Origin: Symsagittifera roscoffensis
Lineage: Eukaryota > Xenacoelomorpha > Acoela > Convolutidae
Direction: 5' to 3'
Length of the DNA stretch: 64,000 nucleotides
Assembly (NCBI RefSeq): GCF_963678635.1
Contig: NC_087070.1
Location: 9,396,539 to 9,460,538, forward strand
The position numbers were made by a program, and so were the translations under genes. A model generated the notes under the pieces. That model did no database searches. It was not told the origin of the DNA and was given only the letters and a program-made list of their open reading frames with translations. Shown in pieces: positions 29,925 through 37,777 of the stretch (its first letter is position 1; the number at the start of each line of letters is the position of its first letter).

Positions 29925-30765
29925 TTTTCAATTGGAGAACAAACTGATCAGATGAAGAGAAATGAGAGAAATTGTTTTAAGATTAAATGAAAATTGAAGT
30001 AACTAAAATGAGTCAATCATTCAACCATAAAAGGAAATAGAACTATAATTAGAATTTTTGAGTGAAGTTTTCAAATATGGAATTGTGTAGGTATTAAAGT
30101 TCCTATATAAACCCGCAATTCTCAGCAAAAACATTGTTCCGGATGGCTGCTGCTATGTATCAAGCTCTTCCCAACTTTTATCAGATTATTGTCAAAAATT
30201 GCCATTTATTTCTGTTTCCAGTAATTTTTACGAAAAATTTATAGTAACCAATAATTTTGGTGTCTCTAACCACAATTCTTTCTGTTCGTCGGAAAAATTT
30301 AAGTTCCGCATACTTCTGATTGGTTCATCTTTGGATCAATTTTTACAACGAATCGTCAATTTTCATTTCACATAACCAGTTATCAATTTTCTTTGCACTC
30401 TGTACAAACACAGACTTAATGCGATTGTTATTTCATCAACTGGCGTTCATCCCAATTTAAAAAGGAAAAGAGCAGAAAAAATGCCAAGTGTTGCAAAGAA
30501 AAGAGTTCGCAAAGAACAAAACTCACAGAATGAATATGATTTAAAAAAAATTGAATGTTTTGTTGATGGTTATGGATTTGTAAATAATGATCACGATTTA
30601 TTTTGATAATCCATCTATTGTCTCTCATATGCTTAGAAAAAAATTCACTGCTGCCAAGGAATTTGCAAAAAAATCTCTTTAAACTTGTAAACAAGATGTA
30701 ATGTTTCTTCTGACTTTTAAAAAGCTGTAAAAAACGTTTCAATGTTTTGAACAAGTTGCAAAAAA
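29925..30765. other. Non-coding right flank of copy 2
   Basis: AT-rich. It may hold the lost terminus of copy 2. One minus-strand frame (30,428-30,754) is low-complexity Phe/Leu/Lys-rich and not supported as a gene. Confidence 0.35.
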
Positions 30766-31310
30766 ATGTTTCTCTTGATTTTCAAGAAGCTGCAAAAACA
30801 GTTTCTTTTTTTTAATAAGTTGCAGAAAGTGTTTCAAATTTATCAACAAGATGCCAAAAGTCTTTCACGTTTTTTTGATAAGATGGGAAAAGTGTTTCAC
30901 TTTTTTGACAAGATGCGAAAAGTGTTTCACGTTTTTGATAAAATGGTAATATTGATCCACTTTTTTCGACAAATTGCGAAAAGTTATTCGTTTTTTTTTG
31001 ACAAAAGGCGAAAACTGTTTCACTTTTCTTGAAAAGATGCGAAAAGTGTTTCACTTTTTTCTACAAAGTGCGAAAAGTGTATCATTCTTTTCGAATAAAT
31101 GCAAAAATTGGTTCATATTTTTCGACACAATTCGAGAAAAGTTTGTTTCAAGGTTTCAATTTGTTTGACAAGATGCGAAATTTGTTTCGAATTTGTTTCG
31201 ACAAGATGCCAAAAAGTGTTTCACTTTTCTCGATTGAATGCGAAAAGTGGTTCAATTTTTTCTACAAAGTGCGAAAAGTGTTTGAATTTTTTTTGACATG
31301 ATTCAAAACC
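30766..31310. repeat. Degenerate 30-34-bp tandem repeat
   Basis: About 15 diverged units of the form GATGCGAAAAGTGTTTCACT plus TTTTTGACAA. Because the unit length is often near a multiple of three, several frames stay open on both strands (Lys/Phe-rich KVFHFFDKM repeats). No other gene-like features. Confidence 0.8.
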
Positions 31311-31545
31311 ATCAGGTGTTTTTTACTTATGTACAAATTTTCTATTGTTTTCGTAATATGTGTGCGAAACTTATTCAAGTTTCTTAACATGTGAGCAAGT
31401 TCGGATCACTTAATTAAGTTCTAATTGTTTTTCAATGACTTACCCTGAACTTCTCATCTACACTCATATATAAAAAGAAATTGAAGAAAATCTTTATTTA
31501 CAAAGAACGAAATTAAACACAAACAACAATTGTTTACAAAAACAA
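31310..31545. other. AT-rich spacer
   Basis: No feature recognised between the tandem repeat and the unknown minus-strand protein. Confidence 0.3.
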
Positions 31546-32015
31546 TTAATCAAGGAGGTGTCGAGAGTTCTGGAGGTTCTCCATAGAACGCAGGGCTGGA
31601 CGAGGTTGTAGTGATTGTTGTGGAGCTCGAGGTGTCATTGTTTCTGAGAAACCTTCATCTGCATCTATTGTGATGGGTTTTTCGGCTGATCCTGTTTCCT
31701 TCCAAGGGAAGAGGAAGTCGTCGATTGGTTGAGCCGCAAATTTTGAGTCACGAAACTCGGAGTAGTTTAGTCCCACATGCTCAGACCCTTGCTCCATCTT
31801 TTGCATTGTTCCGAGCTGGTTTTCTGTGATGCGTTTTTGTGTCTTATGATGCTCGTTGAAATCCTCCGCATCCTTTCCACCATGAGCCAGACTTGGATTG
31901 GGATGTCCATTGGTGCCAGAATAACTCCAGAGACTGTTTCCCGCACTTGATCTGTACTAGATATTGGTGAAAGATCTACAAAGTAGGTGAGGTTGCTGTT
32001 TTGCTTTGAGAAGAT
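31546..32015 (-). pseudogene. Unknown protein, frameshifted (first duplicate)
   Basis: Two frames meet near 31,800-31,860. The N-terminal frame reads SNLTYFVDLSPISS and GVILAPMDIPIQVWLMVERM; the C-terminal frame reads EHVGLNYSEF, PIDDFLFPWKE and ADEGFSETMTPRAPQQSL. The second duplicate (35,279-35,773) carries the same sequence as one frame. The start ATG of that copy is not present here. The GVxLxPxxxPxxVW segment is faintly PC4-like. Otherwise I do not recognise it. The acidic IDDFLFPW and TPRAPQQ segments suggest a disordered tail. Confidence 0.5.
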
Positions 32016-32029
32016 TATTTTGAGCAATT

Positions 32030-33067
32030 AGATGAGTAACAGAGTAGAAACAAGAATGATTTAGAGCTGAGAGTGAGGGTAGATGACGATAGTTAAGTTG
32101 AATTTTAAGTATTTACACCTGAGAGAGTAGGAAGTTGACGGTAGTTAAGTTGAAAACAAAATAATTTTTGGTTAGGAGTGAGGGGTACTTTCATCTCGAA
32201 TGTGTGGGTTTAACCAATCAGAATTGATTTTCCTTGTTTGGTTTGTAGTCGTGTCCAATCAGATTTCAGCTTTCTTCTATGGAATTTTCAAATCTTTGAA
32301 GAAATTTTTTTTTGAAGCTCTTTAAAGTAATGAAGGGAAAAAAAGAACTTTGCTGAGGAATAGAGACATTGATATAATATCATACGGTTTGTTGATCAAT
32401 TTCAAACTTTCGAGAACAAACAAATTTTCTTTCCTTGTCAGGTGTAATTCAGCCGTAAGTTTAAAGCTTTGAAACGAAAAGTTAGTTCTTTGATACAAAA
32501 AACTTGGTTCAAACTGAACTCTTCAATTAAATAAGTTTCTCTAAACAGTCCTTCTCTTAGCCGGATAACTATATTTTGTACATTAAAAACGTCCACAAAA
32601 TTTTGAAAAAAGTAGAGTCAACATCTATTTCATCAATAAGAAAATCGACTGGAATTTTTTGTTTTCTATTGTAAAGTAACTCGAGGAAATTCAATTATTT
32701 TTCGACAACTTTTTCAAACACTGATTAAAGTTTTTGACAAATGTTAAACAGTTGACTATTAGAAAATGCTGGAACCTGTTTGGTTGATTTCCAACAGACA
32801 GTGATACTAAAACATATCTCAATTCTGATTGGTTGATTTTCTCTTAGCAATAGTAAATAAAACTCATTTCGTTCTGATTTTCTTTCATGTTAAAAATAAA
32901 CGCTCTATACTTCGTATAACTATTTGAAAACAGTTTCACAAAATTTTAACAACTCAATGTAAGAAAAAGTTTGTTAACTTTTTTGGGTCATTTTAAATCT
33001 CGCACTTTGATATGTACCAAATACTAATTTCTTTATTTTAATTCTTAAAAATTTTCCCATGTTTTAG
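32030..33067. other. Duplicated spacer with protein-like minus-strand remnant
   Basis: The stretch 32,160-33,060 is about 85-90% similar by eye to 35,930-36,857. Around 32,380-32,700 the minus strand, in broken frames, matches the 36,117-36,527 frame (FQSFKLTAELHLTRKENLF). Sequence just before the zinc-finger ATG ends in TTTTAG, which could be a splice acceptor. Confidence 0.5.
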
Positions 33068-33403
33068 ATGCCGTCACTGAATAGAAACGAGAAAATTCAG
33101 TGTGAGGACTGTGGAAACATGTATGTTAGGGCGCTTGCAGCTCGACATCGAAAGAATTGTACTAAAGGAGTTATTTCGTGTACTGATTGTAATTATATCA
33201 CTTACAATCAACAAGAAATAAGCAATCACGTTTCCGAAAAGCATGCCATTTCAACTTCCAATCAGTCAACGGTTTGCTCGTCTTGTGAGAAGGAGTTTCC
33301 GAGTAACTATTTGCTCCAACAACATCGGAGAAAAGAACATGGAGCGAAAAAACGGAAACCAAGTGATTCGGTCGCAGAGAATGCATTGTTTTCGAAGTCT
33401 TAG
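33068..33403 (+). CDS. Three-finger C2H2/CCHC zinc-finger protein
   Basis: A 111-aa ORF starting with ATG. Finger 1 is CCHC type (CEDCGNMYVRALAARHRKNC), finger 2 is C2H2 (CTDCNYITYNQQEISNHVSE then KH) and finger 3 is C2H2 (CSSCEKEFPSNYLLQQHRR then KEH). The spacer between the Cys and His pairs is 12 in fingers 2 and 3. A basic tail AKKRKPSD resembles a nuclear localisation signal. Its stop is about 70 nt from the end of the convergent ATPase relic. A second copy at 36,858 has a one-base deletion. Probably an element-borne or co-duplicated DNA-binding protein. Role unknown. Confidence 0.7.
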   Translation: MPSLNRNEKIQCEDCGNMYVRALAARHRKNCTKGVISCTDCNYITYNQQEISNHVSEKHAISTSNQSTVCSSCEKEFPSNYLLQQHRRKEHGAKKRKPSDSVAENALFSKS

Positions 33404-33469
33404 GAAAAATTTTTGAAAAATTGGGAGAATAGAGACGTTTTGTGTACTCATCGTCCAAAATTTTTGTCT

Positions 33470-34096
33470 CTCTTCCGAGTGGTAAGTAAAATTTTGTTAG
33501 AACTAAGCCACCATTAGAGCAATACCTGAGTGAGTCAACTGTTTTTGGGGTTAAATCAATAAGTAAATTACCTAAGGAACTAGTGTTGCACCTTGATACC
33601 GCTCTTTCAATTGAGATCCTAGACCTAATAATTGACTTAAGGTATGGATTTGTTAAACATCTCTCGGTGACTTGAGCAAATCTATGTGTGTCTTTTGTAA
33701 TTCTACATCCCTTCCCAATTTGCTTTGATGAAACAACTTGTGTTTGATGTGTATTGCTTTCAGACCCCTGTGTCTTCCAGCAGTAGCAATTTTTACAAAC
33801 AGCTTAGATTTTGAAATTTCCTCACAAGAATCATCAAATATAAGCAGATACTTAGTTCCGTTATTCGTAAGATTTTCGATCAAGTCAAAATCTACTCCCT
33901 GGACAAGTGTATGGTTTTTTCTTTGCATTCGACTATGAAGAGGTTGACAATGTTGATGAAAGTAAATTTTTTTGTTAAATGCTGGTTGAAAAGTACCAAT
34001 TTTCAACCAATCGAAATTAAGATCAGATTTTCCAGATCCACTTGGACCAACTAAGGAAATAAAAATTCGTTGTTTGGTAGATATTAACTTATTCAT
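33470..34096 (-). pseudogene. ATP: Packaging ATPase relic (copy 3)
   Basis: The frame from ATG 34096 (MNKLISTKQRIFISLVGPSG) retains Walker A GPSGSGKS and Walker B LLIFDDSCEE, then AGRHRGLKAIHIKHKLFHQS. It stops at 33,653. Beyond a shift the C-terminal remainder (LTPKTVDSLRYCSNGGLV, then FYLPLGRE) is readable to about 33,470. The ATP-binding motifs are intact, but the enzyme is truncated by frameshift. Confidence 0.85.
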
Positions 34097-34305
34097 AGCT
34101 TTGAGGATGGTAGAATATAACCAACTGTACTTGATAAGATATCTATCCAAACTGTCGTTTTTTCACATATTGTGGATAACACAATTCGAATAATTGCACA
34201 TACTAGCATCACAATAACAAAAAAAAATGGCACATAACAACTAAAGAGATCTATTACATACACGTCCAAACAATTACCATGATTTTCGTTCATGATTTTC
34301 TTCAT
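34093..34305 (-). CDS. Small membrane protein of Polinton (copy 3)
   Basis: About 70 aa from ATG 34305 (MKKIMNENHGNCLDVYVIDL). It has one long hydrophobic helix (FSCYVPFFFVIVMLVCAII) followed by RIVLSTICEK. It overlaps the ATPase start by 4 nt, ATGA-like. Parallel ORFs at 27,693-27,902 and 7,556-7,723. Confidence 0.6.
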   Translation of the reverse strand: MKKIMNENHGNCLDVYVIDLFSCYVPFFFVIVMLVCAIIRIVLSTICEKTTVWIDILSSTVGYILPSSKL

Positions 34306-34425
34306 CAAAAACAAGATTTCCTAATTTTACTGGCTTGTCACATTGATTGACCATCTTAGCTCTAGAAATAAAAAATTGACAATGACCTTTAATTGATGTT
34401 CAAAAAAGGTAGTACATTAAGATTA

Positions 34426-34551
34426 TTATGACTTACAAATTTTAAAAAAAAAATTAGTCCATGTCCCGATTGCAAATGCTTTTTTAGGCACAGTGAATAG
34501 TTTTTGCATGTCGAAATAACTAGTTGCTACACCTCCAATCATATTTTTCAT
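34426..34551 (-). CDS. Conserved micro-ORF (copy 3)
   Basis: A 41-aa ORF with ATG at 34551. The first 21 residues (MKNMIGGVATSYFDMQKLFT) are shared with the copy 2 micro-ORF, after which the two diverge abruptly. Unknown function. Confidence 0.4.
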   Translation of the reverse strand: MKNMIGGVATSYFDMQKLFTVPKKAFAIGTWTNFFFKICKS

Positions 34552-34840
34552 CTTTAGATATCAACTTTTGGGCAAGCGTAGTTATCCAAATTATTAATTT
34601 CTTTCCAAAAATTCTGAAAAAAATTCGTTTCTGTTGCTTCTTGTTGGTTTGAATTTTTTGGGAGGAATTCAGAAATATCCTACAGTTTGCCCATCTTTAT
34701 AAATTCCTAAAACTTTCACTAAATTGTTTTCAATACATTTAATATACAAAACAACCAGACTCATTCTGTTAACTGTTTTCAATGGAGATTTTTGATTAAA
34801 ATGATTAAGAATAGAACACTGCAAATACCGATGAAGCAAA

Positions 34841-35023
34841 CTATTTAAGATATAAACAGAAAACTAAACCAGTCACGTGATCAAGAAAGCATGAACTGGA
34901 GAGACTAGGTGCAGGATAACAATACCCAGGTCCTTTTTTTGTAGTAGATTTCACGGATCCAGCAGAGTCATGTAGAATTGCATGTATTCTAAACTTTTTG
35001 CAGTTTTTGGAGTCCGGGTCCAA
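34841..35023 (-). pseudogene. 321-aa-type protein relic, C-terminal (copy 3)
   Basis: KKFRIHAILHDSAGSVKS, GPGYCYPAPSLSSSCF and DHVTGLVFCLYLK reproduce the conserved C-terminal block. GH of the third motif is DH here. Truncated on its N-terminal side by the repeat junction near 35,040. Confidence 0.75.
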
Positions 35024-35039
35024 AACAAAAGAGGAACAA

Positions 35040-35345
35040 AGAATTGTTTAACCTATCCAGTGCAAAGTATGGCCTCGTAGGAGTAATAAGAGAATACTGT
35101 TCAGTGAGAAAAATTTACATGATCATTTTTCATACTCTGTGTATTTTTCTAAGCTTGTTCAGGATAATTTCACAAACTTTCTTCAGTTTTTTTTTGATCT
35201 CACTCGCATTTAACAGCTTTCGATTACAATTGAAAGAACTAATTTTCTGATTTTGGAGTATTATTATCTAAAAAATATTCAAGTAGCATTAAGGAGGGCT
35301 TGTTGAAAATGTTGCCAAAATGATGTTTTTGTCACTTGCAGTAAA
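35040..35345 (-). repeat. Dispersed repeat, inverted relative to 56.9-57.24 kb
   Basis: From TATCCAGTGCAAAGTATGGC to ACTTGCAGTAAAATCCTTTG, this is the reverse complement of 56,935-57,240, with the same order of landmarks (TCAGTGAGAAAA, GAACAAGCTTAG, AGCCCTCCT, GTGACAAAAACATCATTTTG). Fragments of the same family occur at about 41.4 and 44.1 kb. It interrupts Polinton copy 3 and supplies the last 20-odd codons of the unknown protein at 35,279-35,773. Class unknown. Confidence 0.75.
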
Positions 35346-35773
35346 ATCCTTTGTATTTGTAGTGATTGTTGTGGAGCTCGAGGCGTCATTGTTTCTGAGA
35401 AACCTTCATCTACATCTATTGTGATGGGGTTTTTGGCTGATCCTGCTTCCTCCCAAGGAAAAAGGAAGTCGTCGACTGGTTGAGCCACAAATCTTGAGAC
35501 AGGAAACTCGGAGTAGTTTATTCCCACATGCTCAGACACTTGCTCCACCTTTTGCATTGTTCCGAGCTGGTTTTCTTTGATGCATTTTTGTGTCATATGA
35601 TGCTCGTTGAAATCCCTTTGCATCCCTTCCACCATGTGCCAAACTTGGAATGGAATGTCCATTGGTGCCAGAAAAACTCCAGAGACTGTTTTTCGCACTT
35701 GAACTTGTACTAGATTTATTGGTGAAAGATCTACAGAGTAGTTGAGGTTGCTGTTTTGCCTTGAGATTATCAT
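35279..35773 (-). CDS. Unknown protein, chimeric C-terminus (second duplicate)
   Basis: About 164 aa from ATG 35773 (MIISRQNSNLNYSVDLSPIN). One open frame covers GVFLAPMDIPFQVWHMVEGM, EHVGINYSEF, PVDDFLFPWEE, VDEGFSETMTPRAPQQSLQ. It then runs into repeat-derived sequence (ILLQVTKTSFWQHFQQALL), which also appears on the plus strand at 56.95-57.0 kb. So the original C-terminus has been replaced by repeat DNA. The first duplicate at 31.5-32.0 kb ends differently. Function unrecognised. Confidence 0.5.
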   Translation of the reverse strand: MIISRQNSNLNYSVDLSPINLVQVQVRKTVSGVFLAPMDIPFQVWHMVEGMQRDFNEHHMTQKCIKENQLGTMQKVEQVSEHVGINYSEFPVSRFVAQPVDDFLFPWEEAGSAKNPITIDVDEGFSETMTPRAPQQSLQIQRILLQVTKTSFWQHFQQALLNAT

Positions 35774-36116
35774 TTTGAGCAACAAGTTGAGTGAAAGAAT
35801 AAAAAACAAGAATTATTTAGAGCTGAGAGAGGGGGTAGATGAAGATAGATAAGTTGAAATTTAGGTATTTAGACCTGAGAGAGCAGGAAGTTGACGTTAG
35901 TTAAGTTGAAAACAAAATGATTTTTAGTTAGTAGTGGAGGGTACCTTCAACTCGAATGTGTGGGTTTAACCAATCAGAATTGATTTGCCTTATTTGGATT
36001 GTAGTCGTGTATAATCAAATTTCAGCTTTCTATTATGGAACTTTTAAATCTTTAAAGAATATTTTTTTGAAAATTTTTAAAGAAATGAAGGAAAAAAGAT
36101 CATGGCTGAGGAACTT

Positions 36117-36527
36117 TTACAAATTTTGATATCGAGTATGGCATAAAACGAGACTTTGATATAATATCATACGGTTTTTGATCAATTTCAAATTTTCGAG
36201 AACAAACAAATTTTCTTTCCTTGTCAGGTGTAATTCAGCCGTAAGTTTAAAGCTTTGAAACGAAAAACTTAGTTCTTTGATACGAAAAACTTGGTTCAAA
36301 CTGAACTCTTCAATTGAGTAAGTGTCTCTAAATAGTCCTTCACTTTTCCGGAAAACTCTATTTTGTACGATAAAAACGTCTACAAATTTATGAAAAAAGA
36401 AAAAGTCATTATCTATTCTATCAATAAGAAAATCAGTTGAAATTTTTCCTTTTCTATTGTAAAGTACCTCGAGGATATTCAATTTTTTTTGATAGACATT
36501 TTTCAAATAATGAATAAAGTTTTTCAA
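36117..36527 (-). other. Protein-like frame, unknown, no ATG start
   Basis: A 136-codon open frame without an early ATG (first codon TTG). It contains IDRIDNDFFFFHKFVDVFIV and FQSFKLTAELHLTRKENLF. The homologous stretch near 32.4-32.7 kb keeps pieces of the same translation despite shifts, hinting at former coding. Could equally be chance in AT-rich DNA. Confidence 0.3.
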
Positions 36528-36857
36528 AAAATGTTAAATCGTTGACTATTAGAAAATGCTGGAATCTGCTTGGTTGATTTCCAACAGACAGTGATACTAA
36601 AACATATCTCAATTCTGATTGGTTGATTTTCTCTTAGCAATAGTAAATAAAACTCATTTTATTCTGATTTTCATTTATGTTAAAAATAAACGCTCTATAA
36701 CTCGTATAACTACTTGTAAATATTTTCAAAAACTTTCATCCATTCAAAGTAAATATATGTTTTTAAATTTTTTTGGGACAATTGAAATCTCCCTCTTTGA
36801 TATGTACCGAGTACTAATTTCTTTATTTTTATTCTGAATAAACTTCCCATGTTTTAG

Positions 36858-37192
36858 ATGCCGTCGCTGAATAGAAACAAGAAAGTGCAGTGTGTGGACT
36901 GTGGAACATGTATGTTAGGGCGCTTGCAGCTCGACATCGAAAGAACTGTACTAAAGGAGTTATTTCGTGTACTGATTGTAATTATATCACTTACAATCAA
37001 CAAGAAATAAACAATCACGTTTCCAAAAAGCATGCCCCTTCAATTTCCTATCAATCAACGGTTTGCTCGTCTTGTGAGAAGGAGTTTCCGAGTAACTATT
37101 TGCTCCAACAACATCGGAGAAAAGAACATGGAGCGAAACAACGGAAACCGAGTGATTCGGTTGCAGAGAATGAATTGTTTTCGAAGTCTTAG
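36858..37192 (+). pseudogene. Zinc-finger protein, one-base deletion (second duplicate)
   Basis: Starts with ATG at 36858 like its twin at 33,068. A single G/A loss after GACTGTGG (about 36,899-36,906) shifts the frame inside finger 1. From 36,905 on the frame is otherwise intact (RALAARHRKNC, CTDCNYITYN, CSSCEKEFPSN). Fingers 2 and 3 are preserved with few substitutions. Confidence 0.75.
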
Positions 37193-37240
37193 GGAAAAAT
37201 TTTGAAAAATCGGGAGAATAGAGACGTTTTGTGTTCTCAT

Positions 37241-37440
37241 NNNNNNNNNNNNNNNNNNNNNNNNNNNNNNNNNNNNNNNNNNNNNNNNNNNNNNNNNNNN
37301 NNNNNNNNNNNNNNNNNNNNNNNNNNNNNNNNNNNNNNNNNNNNNNNNNNNNNNNNNNNNNNNNNNNNNNNNNNNNNNNNNNNNNNNNNNNNNNNNNNNN
37401 NNNNNNNNNNNNNNNNNNNNNNNNNNNNNNNNNNNNNNNN
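37241..37440. other. Assembly gap (200 N)
   Basis: Exactly 200 Ns. The last known bases before it (GGGAGAATAGAGACGTTTTG) are those that, in the first duplicate (33,420-33,440), lead into the ATPase relic, so the gap starts at a repeat boundary. Confidence 0.98.
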
Positions 37441-37777
37441 CACGGTTTTTTCAGAAGTATTTGTCATATTTCTTATCATAGTCTTACATATCAGACAATC
37501 TTCGAGGAATTGTTTGCGTCAAATATTAAAAACCTATTCTCTTTTTTAAGAAAATTTTGTCAAAGTTGGTAAAATTGCACCCAATTCTAAAATCTGAAAA
37601 TTTTCCACCTATTAATCTGTACTCGTACTGAATGAGTCTCGTTCATTGTCTAAATTGCAATTACACTTGATTATTATGGACATTTTTTCTTCTTTTTTTA
37701 AATAATTGTAAGCTTTGGAAGCAGAATATTCTTTTGTGCATCATCTAATCTTTTGTGACAAAACTTTTTTCACGTAA
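37441..37777. other. AT-rich spacer after gap
   Basis: No supported gene or repeat recognised. Confidence 0.3.

Larger units (their letters stand above)
33470..35023. mobile_element. Partial Polinton (copy 3)
   Basis: Minus-strand relics of ATPase, membrane protein, micro-ORF, nuclease-like protein and 321-aa-type C-terminus follow the same order as copies 1 and 2. DNA similarity with copy 2 (27.0-28.8 kb) is high throughout, so copies 2 and 3 derive from one lineage. The upstream part is cut by a dispersed repeat at 35.04 kb. Confidence 0.8.

Noticed and set aside
30766..31310. CRISPR-like array
   Set aside because: Units are contiguous and degenerate with no unique spacers, and the DNA is from an animal genome.
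37202..37572. Open frames across the N gap
   Set aside because: They exist only because Ns contain no stops; the same applies to 58,747-59,207.
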